Made by a program: the position numbers and the translations under genes. A stretch of DNA of 64,000 nt from Halomonas shengliensis (GTDB lineage: Bacteria > Pseudomonadota > Gammaproteobacteria > Pseudomonadales > Halomonadaceae). This document shows positions 56,969 through 64,000 of the stretch, one piece after another. Under the pieces are notes generated by a model, which ran no database searches, was not told the DNA's origin, and saw only the letters and a list, made by a program, of their open reading frames with translations. The stretch is taken from assembly GCF_900104135.1 (NCBI RefSeq), contig NZ_FNIV01000007.1, forward strand, positions 62,001-126,000, written 5' to 3'. The stretch's first letter is position 1. Every line of letters begins with the position of its first letter.

Positions 56969-58002
56969 CCCTGCACCTCGAGGCGCGCCGCGCCCCGCGC
57001 CGGGACGATCTCGCCGAAGGGCGCCAGGGTCAGGCCGTGCTGGCGGCCGATGCGCTCCACGTCATCCTCCCAGGCCGGGTCCACGGCGAGCAGCAGGCCG
57101 CCGGAGGTCTGGGGGTCGCAGAGCCACTGCCAGTGGGCCTCGTCCATCTCGGGCAGGCTCTCGCCCAGCGCCTGGCGGTTGCGCAGGGTGCCGCCGGGCA
57201 CCGCGCCCCGGCGGCGATAGGCTTCGGCCTCGGCCAGCCGCGGCAGGCGGCGGAAGTCGATGCGGGCGGCCACCTCGCTGGCCTGGCACACCTCGATCAG
57301 GTGGCCGCCGAGGCCGAAGCCGGTGACGTCGGTCATGGCGTGCACCCCGGCGATCCGCGCCAGCTCCTCGCCGATGCGGTTGGCGCGCAGCATGGTCTCC
57401 CGGGCCAGCCCCTGGTGGCCGGGCTCCAGCAGCCCCTTCTTCTCGGCGGTGGTCAGCATGCCCACCCCCAGCGGCTTGGTCAGGAACAGCAGGTCGCCGG
57501 GCCTGGCGCCCTTGTTGAGCTTGAGGTGGGCGAGGTCGACCAGGCCGTTGACCGCCAGGCCGAAGATCGGCTCCGGGGCGTCGATGGAGTGGCCGCCGGC
57601 CAGGGCCACGCCCAGCTCGCGGCACACCGCCTGGGCCCCGGCCATGACGTCGCCGGCCACCTCGGCGGGCAACGTGTCCAGCGGCCAGCCGAGGATGCCC
57701 AGCGCCATCACCGGGGTGCCGCCCATGGCGTAGATATCGCTGATGGCATTGGTGGCGGCGATGCGCCCGAAGTCGAAGGGATCGTCGACGATGGGCATGA
57801 AGAAGTCGGTGGTGGCGATCATCCCACGGCCGTCGCCGAGGTCGTAGACGGCGGCGTCCTCGCGGCCCTGGTTGCCGACGATCAGCCGCGAGTGGGTCGC
57901 CCCGGGGCCGGCCTTGGCCAGGATGCCGTCGAGCACGTCGGGGGCGATCTTGCAGCCGCAGCCGGCACCGTGGCTGTACTGGGTCAGGCGGATGGCGCTC
58001 AT
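56965..58002 (-). CDS. selD: Selenide, water dikinase (selenophosphate synthase)
   Basis: The 345-residue enzyme makes selenophosphate from selenide and ATP. The catalytic pair is in SHGAGCGCKIAP (Cys 15 and Lys 18, equivalent to E. coli Cys 17 and Lys 20); the first position is Cys, not Sec. ATP/metal motifs: ATTDFFMPIVDDPFDFGRIAATNAISDIYAMGG and GGHSIDAPEPIFG. GAGGAG is six bases upstream. selA and selB are not in view, so the visible use of selenium is tRNA modification. Repeat copy E lies upstream. Confidence 0.95.
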   Translation of the reverse strand: MSAIRLTQYSHGAGCGCKIAPDVLDGILAKAGPGATHSRLIVGNQGREDAAVYDLGDGRGMIATTDFFMPIVDDPFDFGRIAATNAISDIYAMGGTPVMALGILGWPLDTLPAEVAGDVMAGAQAVCRELGVALAGGHSIDAPEPIFGLAVNGLVDLAHLKLNKGARPGDLLFLTKPLGVGMLTTAEKKGLLEPGHQGLARETMLRANRIGEELARIAGVHAMTDVTGFGLGGHLIEVCQASEVAARIDFRRLPRLAEAEAYRRRGAVPGGTLRNRQALGESLPEMDEAHWQWLCDPQTSGGLLLAVDPAWEDDVERIGRQHGLTLAPFGEIVPARGAARLEVQG

Positions 58003-58060
58003 CGAAGTCTCCTCTGGTTCGTTACCGGTCATTCTACACCAGGGGCCTCGCCGGACGTCT

Positions 58061-58131
58061 CAGGTGGAAATACCGCTCAAGGCTTCCCCGGTGACAGGCC
58101 TTCGCTATCACAGCATGATCAACGCGATAGC
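58061..58131 (+). repeat. Dispersed repeat, copy E (internally deleted remnant)
   Basis: This remnant of about 71 bases joins the left end of the element (TACCGCTCAAGGCTTCCCCG, then GTGACAGG) directly to its right end (CCTTCGCTATC), ending GCGATAGC. All internal parts are missing. It lies between selD and radA. Confidence 0.65.
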
Positions 58132-58142
58132 CACACACATCG

Positions 58143-59525
58143 CTACAGCGCCTCCAGGGCGTCGGCGAGCTTGTCCACGGCGACCACCTCCATGCCCTCG
58201 GGGCTGCGCTTGGGGGCGTTGCCCCGCGGCACGATGGCGCGGGTGAAGCCGTGCTTGGCGGCCTCGACGATGCGCTCCTGGCCGCTGGGCACCGGGCGGA
58301 TCTCGCCGGAGAGCCCCACCTCGCCGAACACCACCAGCTCGCGGGGCAGCGGCCGGCTCTGCAGGCTGGAGACCACCGCCAGCAGCACCGCGAGGTCGGC
58401 GCTGGTCTCGAGCACCTTCACGCCCCCCACCACGTTGAGGAAGACGTCCTGGTCGCCGGTGAAGAGCCCGCCGTGGCGGTGCAGCACGGCGAGCAGCATG
58501 GCCAGGCGGTTGGCATCCAGGCCCACCGCCACCCGCCGCGGGTTGCCCAGCGGCGAGTCGTCGAGCAGTGCCTGCACCTCTACCAGGATGGGGCGGGTGC
58601 CCTCCCACACCACCATCACCAGGCTGCCCGGGGCCTGCTCCTCGGTGCGCGACAGGAAGATGGCGCTGGGGTTCTTCACCTCCTTGAGGCCGTGCTCGAG
58701 CATGGCGAAGACGCCCAGCTCGTTGACCGCGCCGAAGCGGTTCTTCTGGCCGCGCAGGGTGCGGAAGCGCGAGTCGGCGCCGCCCTCCAGCAGCAGCGAG
58801 GCATCGATCATGTGCTCCAGCACCTTGGGCCCGGCCAGGGTGCCATCCTTGGTGACATGCCCCACCAGCAGCAGCACGGTGTCGCTGCCCTTGGCGAAGC
58901 GGGTCAGCGCCGCGGCGGATTCGCGCACCTGGGCCACGCCCCCCGGCGCCGAGGCGATCTCCTCCAGGTGCATGGTCTGGATGGAGTCGATGATCAGGAT
59001 CTCCGGGCGCTCGCGCTCGGCCACCGCCAGCACCGTCTCGACGCTGGTCTCGGCCAGCATCTTGAGCCCCTGGGTGGGCAGCTGCAGGCGGTGGGCGCGC
59101 ATCGCCACCTGGGAGAGCGACTCCTCGCCGGTGACGTAGAGCACCCGGCGCGACTGGGCCAGCTTGCAGGCGGTCTGCAGCAGCAGGGTCGACTTGCCGG
59201 CGCCGGGGTGGCCACCCAGCAGCACCGCCGAGCCCGGTACCAGGCCGCCGCCCAGCACCCGATCGAACTCGGCGAAGGTGGAGGAGAGCCGGGGCACCTC
59301 GCCGAGGTCGACCTGGGCCAGGTCGACCACCTCGCGGGTCAGGGCGCCGGCGTAGCCGCTGCGCGCCGCGCCCGCGGCGGCACCACCGCCTGCCCCGGGC
59401 CGCGCCGTGGCGAGGCGCACCTCGCTCAGGGTGTTCCATTCCCGGCAGCTGGTGCACTGCCCCTGCCACTTGCGGTACTCGGCACCGCACTCGGTGCAGA
59501 CGAAGGCGCTCTTTGCCTTGGCCAT
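58143..59525 (-). CDS. radA: DNA repair/branch-migration protein RadA
   Basis: The 460-residue RecA-like ATPase aids recombination. It has an N-terminal zinc finger (FVCTECGAEYRKWQGQCTSC), Walker A GGHPGAGKSTLL, Walker B ILIIDSIQTM, the RadA-specific KNRFG motif in RGQKNRFGAVNE, and a Lon-like C-terminal domain (RPLPRELVVFGEVGLSGEIR). All expected parts are present. The SD is weak. Confidence 0.96.
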   Translation of the reverse strand: MAKAKSAFVCTECGAEYRKWQGQCTSCREWNTLSEVRLATARPGAGGGAAAGAARSGYAGALTREVVDLAQVDLGEVPRLSSTFAEFDRVLGGGLVPGSAVLLGGHPGAGKSTLLLQTACKLAQSRRVLYVTGEESLSQVAMRAHRLQLPTQGLKMLAETSVETVLAVAERERPEILIIDSIQTMHLEEIASAPGGVAQVRESAAALTRFAKGSDTVLLLVGHVTKDGTLAGPKVLEHMIDASLLLEGGADSRFRTLRGQKNRFGAVNELGVFAMLEHGLKEVKNPSAIFLSRTEEQAPGSLVMVVWEGTRPILVEVQALLDDSPLGNPRRVAVGLDANRLAMLLAVLHRHGGLFTGDQDVFLNVVGGVKVLETSADLAVLLAVVSSLQSRPLPRELVVFGEVGLSGEIRPVPSGQERIVEAAKHGFTRAIVPRGNAPKRSPEGMEVVAVDKLADALEAL

Positions 59526-59606
59526 GGCTCTCTCGTCACTTGGGGTGGCTGACAACGGCAGGGGGCGGCCCAAGGCCGCCCCCGTTTCACGCGCTGGCGC
59601 GGGCGA

Positions 59607-60056
59607 TCACTGCCGCTGGAGCTGCAGCATCTCGCTGTTCTGGAAGCGACGACGCTGGGGGTCGATCAGCTCCAGGGTCTGGGGGTCGAGGCGCAGGAAG
59701 TAGTAGATCTGCCCCTCGCCGTCCGGCGTCAGCTCGTAGACGGTGGCGTCGGGCTCCTCGGCGGTGCCCTGCAGCACCTCCCAGTTGCCGGCGTAGTTCT
59801 CGTCCGGCGGGCTCTGCGGATGGCCCCGATAGGAGGCGTTGAGCTCGAAGGTGCGCTCGCCGGCGGCGGCCTGCTCGTCGCCGCGCAGCAGCACGTCGAG
59901 GTCGATGCCGTCGCAGTTGCGGCACGGCAGGGTGCCCTGGTAACGCTCCTCGTCGGGCTCCACGGCGGCGCCGTCGGGGCCTCCGGTGGGGCCGGCGGCA
60001 CAGCCGGCGAGCAGTGCGAGCAGCGCCGAGCCGGCAAGCAAGGTCCTGATTTGCAT
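59607..60056 (-). CDS. NlpE-like lipoprotein
   Basis: The 149-residue lipoprotein has a lipobox (LLAGC, Cys 19) and the NlpE N-domain motif GTLPCRNCDGIDLDVLL, followed by beta-strands ending DPQTLELIDPQRRRF. In E. coli NlpE senses surface contact and copper stress; the CxxC pair here is the same. Only the N-domain is present. AGGAGG precedes the ATG. It stands alone. Confidence 0.83.
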   Translation of the reverse strand: MQIRTLLAGSALLALLAGCAAGPTGGPDGAAVEPDEERYQGTLPCRNCDGIDLDVLLRGDEQAAAGERTFELNASYRGHPQSPPDENYAGNWEVLQGTAEEPDATVYELTPDGEGQIYYFLRLDPQTLELIDPQRRRFQNSEMLQLQRQ

Positions 60057-60149
60057 ATGTGTCCTCCTGGGCAGTGGGCGTGACACCGTGTACCGCTGTC
60101 CACGGCGGCCTGAGTCACAGCATAACCGCTGACACGCCCGGCGCACAGG

Positions 60150-61049
60150 TCAGCCGCCGACGCCGGCCTGCACATGGGCGAACACCAGCGCCAGCACCAC
60201 CGGCATCACCACCAGCGACCCCAGGTTGCCGATCAGCACCAGCGAGGCGACCTTGTGGGGCTCCTGGCGATACTGCTCCGCCACCAGGTAGTTGAGCACC
60301 GCCGGCGGCAGCGCGGCGAACACCCACAGCGCCGCGGCCTGCAGGCCGGAGAGCCCCAGCCACCACACCAGCGGGGCGGCCAGCACCAGCCCCGAGAGCG
60401 GGCAGAGCACCGCCCCCAGCAGGCCGGTCTTCCAGTCGGAGAAGTCGATGTCGAGCATGCGCACGCCGAGGGCGAAGAGCAGCAGCGGGATGCACACCCC
60501 GCCCAGCATGTGCAGCGCCTCCAGCAGCCAGCCGGGCAGCGGCAGCCCCAACAGGTTGACCGCCAGGCCGGCGAAGGTAGCCAGCACGATGGGCAGGCGC
60601 AGGATGCGCAGCAGCGACGAGCCGGGGCTGAGCATCCACAGCCCCACCGTGAAGTGCAGCAGCATCTCGACGATGAACAGCACCACCGCCGCCGGCAGCG
60701 CCGCCTCGCCGAAGGCCAGCAGCAGCAGCGGAATGCCCATGTTGCCGGAGTTGTTGAACATCATCGGCGGCAGGAAGGTCTTCACCTCCAGCCCCAGCCA
60801 GCGCACCAGCGGCCACAGCACCAGCCCCGAGCCCAGCACCACCACCACGCCGCCCAGCGCCAGGCCGGCATACTCCTCCAGCGGTGCCTGGCCGTCGGCC
60901 AGCACCGCGAACACCAGCATGGGCACGAAGAGCTCCATGTTGAGGGTGTTGAGGGTGGCGATGTCGGGGCTGCGGAAGCGGCCGTAGAGGGTGCCGCAGC
61001 CGGCGATCAGGAATACCGGCAGCAGGGTGGCAAGGATCTGGGCGGTCAT
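60150..61049 (-). CDS. AEC-family transporter
   Basis: The 299-residue inner-membrane protein has about ten helices and the auxin-efflux-carrier features LPVFLIAGCGTLYGRF, FNNSGNMGIPLLLLAFGE (the NxGNxGxP motif) and LNYLVAEQYRQEPHKVASLVLIGNLGS near the end. Bacterial AEC proteins move malate and other carboxylates. It stands alone, divergent from hisC. Confidence 0.87.
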   Translation of the reverse strand: MTAQILATLLPVFLIAGCGTLYGRFRSPDIATLNTLNMELFVPMLVFAVLADGQAPLEEYAGLALGGVVVVLGSGLVLWPLVRWLGLEVKTFLPPMMFNNSGNMGIPLLLLAFGEAALPAAVVLFIVEMLLHFTVGLWMLSPGSSLLRILRLPIVLATFAGLAVNLLGLPLPGWLLEALHMLGGVCIPLLLFALGVRMLDIDFSDWKTGLLGAVLCPLSGLVLAAPLVWWLGLSGLQAAALWVFAALPPAVLNYLVAEQYRQEPHKVASLVLIGNLGSLVVMPVVLALVFAHVQAGVGG

Positions 61050-61166
61050 CGCGGACTCTTGTGATGTGGGCTCGGATGGCCGCCCAGCCTAGCACGAAGG
61101 CGGCTTGCGCGGCCCGGCCGCGCGGGTCACCATGCCCCCATCCCCTCCCAGACCCGAGCGAGAGCC

Positions 61167-62231
61167 ATGAGCAAGTTCTGGAGCCCCGAGGTACGCGAGC
61201 TGACACCCTACGTGCCCGGCGAGCAGCCCCGCGAACGCCTGATCAAGCTGAACACCAACGAGAACCCCTACCCGCCGGCCCCGGGGGTCGAGGCGGCGCT
61301 GCGCGACTTCCCCGCCGACCACCTGCGCCGCTACCCCGACCCCGAGTCCCGCGCCCTGCGCGAGGCGCTGGCCGAGGCGCTCGGCGTGGCGGCGGAGAAC
61401 GTCTTCGTGGGCAACGGTTCCGACGAGGTGCTGGCGCTGGCCTTCCAGGCCTTCTTCCGCCAGTCGCGCCCGCTGGAGATGCCGGCGATCACCTACAGCT
61501 TCTACCCTGTCTACTGCAGGCTCTACGGCGTCGAGCGCCGCGCCCTGCCGCTGGCTGCCGACTGGACGGTGGACCTGGACGCCTTCTCCGCCGAGGCGGG
61601 CGGGGCGATCTTCGCCAACCCCAACGCCCCCACCGGCCACGGCCACGGCCGCGTGGCCATCGCCGCCCTGCTCGAGCGGCTCAGCGAGGCGGTGGTGCTG
61701 GTGGACGAGGCCTACGTGGACTTCGGCGGCGAGAGCGCGGTGCCGCTGGTGGAGCGCTTCCCCAACCTGCTGGTCACCGGCACCTTCTCCAAGTCGCGCA
61801 GCCTCGCCGGCCTGCGCCTGGGCTATGCGGTGGGCTCCCGGGAGCTGATCGAGGGGCTCGAGCGGGTCAAGGACTCCTTCAACTCCTACCCGGTGGATAG
61901 CCTGGCCAGCGCCCTGGCGATCGCCTCCCTGGCCGACGACGCGCACTTCGCGGCCTGCCGGGAGCGGGTGATCACCACCCGCGAGCGCACCCGCGCCTCG
62001 CTCGAGCGGCTGGGTTTCGAGGTGCTGCCGTCCCAGGCCAACTTCCTGCTGGCGCGCCACCCCGACCAGGACGCCGCCCAGCTGTTCGTGGGGCTGCGCG
62101 AGCGCGGCATCCTGGTGCGCCACTTCAACACCGAGGCGCTGCGCGACCACCTGCGCATCAGCATCGGCACCGACGACGAGATGACAAGCCTCGTCGAGGC
62201 CCTGGAGCTGCTCTGCCAGGCGCCGGCCTGA
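61167..62231 (+). CDS. hisC: Histidinol-phosphate aminotransferase
   Basis: The 354-residue PLP enzyme is of fold type I: LIKLNTNENPYPP, FVGNGSDEVLALAF, FANPNAPTGHG (Asn), VLVDEAYVDFG (Asp), GTFSKSRSLAGLRLGYAVG (PLP Lys), and the substrate Arg in LRISIGTDDE. It is detached from hisBHAF by about 7 kb. It ends at a strong bidirectional terminator. Confidence 0.95.
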   Translation: MSKFWSPEVRELTPYVPGEQPRERLIKLNTNENPYPPAPGVEAALRDFPADHLRRYPDPESRALREALAEALGVAAENVFVGNGSDEVLALAFQAFFRQSRPLEMPAITYSFYPVYCRLYGVERRALPLAADWTVDLDAFSAEAGGAIFANPNAPTGHGHGRVAIAALLERLSEAVVLVDEAYVDFGGESAVPLVERFPNLLVTGTFSKSRSLAGLRLGYAVGSRELIEGLERVKDSFNSYPVDSLASALAIASLADDAHFAACRERVITTRERTRASLERLGFEVLPSQANFLLARHPDQDAAQLFVGLRERGILVRHFNTEALRDHLRISIGTDDEMTSLVEALELLCQAPA

Positions 62232-62259
62232 ACGCCGACACCAGGCGGCCAGAAACGCG

Positions 62260-62298
62260 AAAGCCCCGCGACGCCGAAGCGTCGCGGGGCTTTCTTAT
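62260..62298. terminator. Bidirectional terminator between hisC and the suhB homologue
   Basis: AAAGCCCCGCGACGC pairs with GCGTCGCGGGGCTTT around CGAA and is followed by CTTAT. The flanking A and T bases let it work on both strands. Confidence 0.9.
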
Positions 62299-62313
62299 GC
62301 CGGGCCCGGGGGC

Positions 62314-63108
62314 TCAGAAGTGCGGCTTGAGCTGCTGCACCAGGGCCTTGTAGAGGCGCGGCCCGGCCGCCATCAGGCGCCCCTCCACGGCCACCGTGGG
62401 CTGGCCGTCGGGGGTGCCCATCAGCGCCCCGGCCTCCTTGAGCAGCAGGGTGCCGACGTGCATGTCCTGCTCCTCCAGGCCCAGCACGAAGGCGGCATCG
62501 GCGCGGCCGGAGGCGAGCTCGGCGAGGTCGAGCAGGCCGCTGCCGGTGGCGCGCTGGGTCTCCACCACCGGGCCGAGCTGCTGCACCAGGGTCAGGTAGT
62601 CGGGCAGGTAGCGGTTGCGCAGCCAGGTCTCGGGCAGCCCCATGGCGATGCGGGTGCCACCGACGGCGTGGCTCTTGGGCACGCGGATGCGCTTGCCGTT
62701 GTGCTGGGCGCCGCGGCCCCGGCTGGCCAGGTACTCGTCGTCGCTGAAGGGACAGATCACCACCGCATGCTCCGGACGGCCCTTGATCAGGCACACCAGC
62801 GACAGGGCGAAACCGGGGGCGGCGACGCCGAGGTTGGAGTAGCCGTGGAAGGGTTCGATGCGCCACAGCACGTCGCGGCCCTCGCCCTCTCCCTCGCGGT
62901 GGGGCGTGAAGCGACCGGCGACGCCGTGCTGGGGGTAGCCGCGGGAGAGCTGACGCACGATCAGCGACTCGGCGTTGCGGGCGGCGTCCTCCAGCAGGCG
63001 GTCGAGGTTGTGCTCTTCGTGGGCGTTCTCGATGCGCTCGCGGATGCGCAGGAACTGCTCGCCGGCGCTGCGGGCGGCGCGCAGCGCGAATTGGACCATC
63101 GGATGCAT
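62314..63108 (-). CDS. SuhB-like inositol monophosphatase-fold protein with degenerate active site
   Basis: The 264-residue protein is collinear with E. coli SuhB, from MHPMVQFALRAARSAGE to EAGALMG, and is divergent from trmJ, as suhB is in E. coli. The metal site differs, however. The usual WVIDPLDGTTN reads WRIEPFHGYSN, so the two Asp ligands are Glu 85 and His 88, and the ITEESG Glu region reads VAGRFTP. A later Asp (EEQDMHVG) is kept. Phosphatase activity is therefore doubtful, while SuhB's Nus-factor role in rRNA antitermination could remain. AAGG precedes the ATG. Confidence 0.82.
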   Translation of the reverse strand: MHPMVQFALRAARSAGEQFLRIRERIENAHEEHNLDRLLEDAARNAESLIVRQLSRGYPQHGVAGRFTPHREGEGEGRDVLWRIEPFHGYSNLGVAAPGFALSLVCLIKGRPEHAVVICPFSDDEYLASRGRGAQHNGKRIRVPKSHAVGGTRIAMGLPETWLRNRYLPDYLTLVQQLGPVVETQRATGSGLLDLAELASGRADAAFVLGLEEQDMHVGTLLLKEAGALMGTPDGQPTVAVEGRLMAAGPRLYKALVQQLKPHF

Positions 63109-63269
63109 GATCGGGCCTTGGGAGTCGGTGGTGTTAAAGAACGGGCGTTCGCGTCGAACGTTGGCGCGAATCCTAGCAGAAGCGCGCGGGGCGCGCCATC
63201 GGGCTCGAAGCACGAGGCCGGCGTGCTAGACTTCCCTCCTTCCGCTCCACCAGCCTCACGGGAAGCCCC

Positions 63270-64000
63270 ATGCTCGACCGCCTGCGTATCGTCCTGATCG
63301 GCACCAGCCACCCCGGCAACATCGGCGCGGTGGCCCGCGCCATGCACAACATGGGCCTGGCGGACCTGGCCCTGGTCGCCCCGCGCTGCGAGCCGATCAC
63401 CGCCGAGAGCGTGTCGCGGGCCTCCGGCGCCGACCACCTGGTCCACGCCGCCCGGGTGGTGGACACCCTGGAGGAGGCGGTGGCCGACTGCACCCTGGCG
63501 GTAGGCGCCAGCGCCCGCTCGCGCACCCTGCCCTGGCCGATGCTCACTCCTCGCGAGCTGGGCGCACGCCTGCCCGAGGAGCTGGCCGGCCCGGACGCCC
63601 GGGTGGCCCTGGTGTTCGGCCGCGAGGACAGCGGCCTGAGCAACGCCGAACTGCAGCGCTGCCATGCCCATGTGCATATCCCCACCAACCCGGACTTCAG
63701 CTCGCTGAACCTGGCCGCGGCGGTGCAGGTGCTGGCCTACGAGTGCCGCCTGGCCTGGCTCGAGGGGCAGCCGGCCGAGCCGCCCGAGCCCGACCAGGCG
63801 CTCGCCACCCACGCCGAGCTCGAGCACTACTTCGCCCACCTCGAGCGCACCCTGGTGGCCATCGGCTTCCACGACCCGGCTACCCCGCGCCAGCTGATGG
63901 CCCGGCTGCGCCGCTTCACCCTGCGCGCCCGGCCGGAGCGCATGGAGCTCAACATCCTGCGCGGCATCCTCTCGGATACCGAGAAGCTCGCGCCGCCCCA
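63270..64000 (+). CDS. trmJ: tRNA (cytidine/uridine-2'-O-)-methyltransferase TrmJ (3' end outside window)
   Basis: The 243 codons visible, with no stop, belong to a SPOUT methyltransferase that 2'-O-methylates position 32 of tRNAs. Motifs: IVLIGTSHPGNIGAVARAMHNMGL, VALVFGREDSGLSNAEL and HIPTNPDFSSLNLAAAVQVLAYE, which form the knotted AdoMet site. A C-terminal helical extension is almost complete, so few residues are missing. It diverges from the suhB homologue, as in other gammaproteobacteria. Confidence 0.93.
   Translation, partial: MLDRLRIVLIGTSHPGNIGAVARAMHNMGLADLALVAPRCEPITAESVSRASGADHLVHAARVVDTLEEAVADCTLAVGASARSRTLPWPMLTPRELGARLPEELAGPDARVALVFGREDSGLSNAELQRCHAHVHIPTNPDFSSLNLAAAVQVLAYECRLAWLEGQPAEPPEPDQALATHAELEHYFAHLERTLVAIGFHDPATPRQLMARLRRFTLRARPERMELNILRGILSDTEKLAPP

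Overview
The window is a stretch of high-GC chromosome from a halophilic gammaproteobacterium, most probably a member of the Halomonadaceae (Halomonas or a close relative). The main pointers are an ectoine hydroxylase (EctD) whose sequence and 332-residue length match the Halomonas enzyme as I remember it, a very acidic general porin, a FabY-type ketoacyl synthase, TRAP transporters, and gammaproteobacterial gene orders such as polA/DUF2782/thrB, mutY-yggX, hisBHAF and suhB next to trmJ. I see no prophage, CRISPR array, plasmid gene, transposase or rRNA. It reads as core chromosome with a few lineage-specific genes.

Layout. 1-6.3 kb: small stand-alone genes (c-type cytochrome, secreted nuclease-like protein, DUF3592, monooxygenase-fold protein), then three unfamiliar membrane proteins including an alpha/beta hydrolase. 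6.5-12.1 kb: MFS transporter, porin, DUF2057 protein and a large exported phytase/esterase-like protein. 12.1-15 kb: cytochrome b561, methyltransferase, aldo/keto reductase and a small lipoprotein. 15.1-17.9 kb: fabY, coaD and a ferredoxin. 18-25.4 kb: outer-membrane barrel, MATE, AtoE-type and TSUP transporters, thioesterase, HIT protein and several small lipoproteins. 25.8-30.3 kb: dps, pepD and tmcA. 30.7-33.7 kb: a three-gene TRAP transporter. 33.9-37.9 kb: an iron ABC transporter with rearranged gene order and a good Fur box. 38-44.4 kb: polA, DUF2782, thrB and speA. 44.4-46.2 kb: a fumarylacetoacetase-family gene and ectD. 46.4-46.7 kb: tRNA-Phe, tRNA-Gln and tRNA-Thr with promoter and terminator. 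46.8-51 kb: yggX, mutY, asmA and a PanZ-like GNAT. 51.2-54 kb: hisBHAF. 54-59.5 kb: yjaG, an alkyltransferase-like protein, an amidotransferase-like protein, the selenium pair mnmH-selD, and radA. 59.6-64 kb: nlpE-like, an AEC transporter, hisC, a suhB homologue and trmJ (cut by the window end).

Functional links. HisB, HisH, HisA, HisF and the separate HisC cover the middle of histidine biosynthesis. SelD makes selenophosphate for MnmH, which selenates tRNA. TmcA, TrmJ, MnmH and the tRNA cluster are all tRNA related. FbpA/B/C, YggX, Dps and a Fur site form an iron theme. EctD, the acidic porin and the TRAP system fit a salt-adapted heterotroph.

The most interesting material is non-coding or degenerate. 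(1) A family of five dispersed, transposase-free intergenic repeats has long imperfect inverted arms, short TIR-like ends and an optional module of about 80 bp; one copy supplies the stop codon of tmcA. (2) A SuhB homologue has lost key metal ligands. (3) A class I amidotransferase homologue has lost its nucleophile. (4) Three unfamiliar membrane proteins sit together at 3.3-6.3 kb. (5) Several operator-like dyads sit upstream of fabY, the TRAP operon and the phytase-like gene. Everything here was read by eye, so motif positions are exact but family assignments rest on recognition, not on searches.
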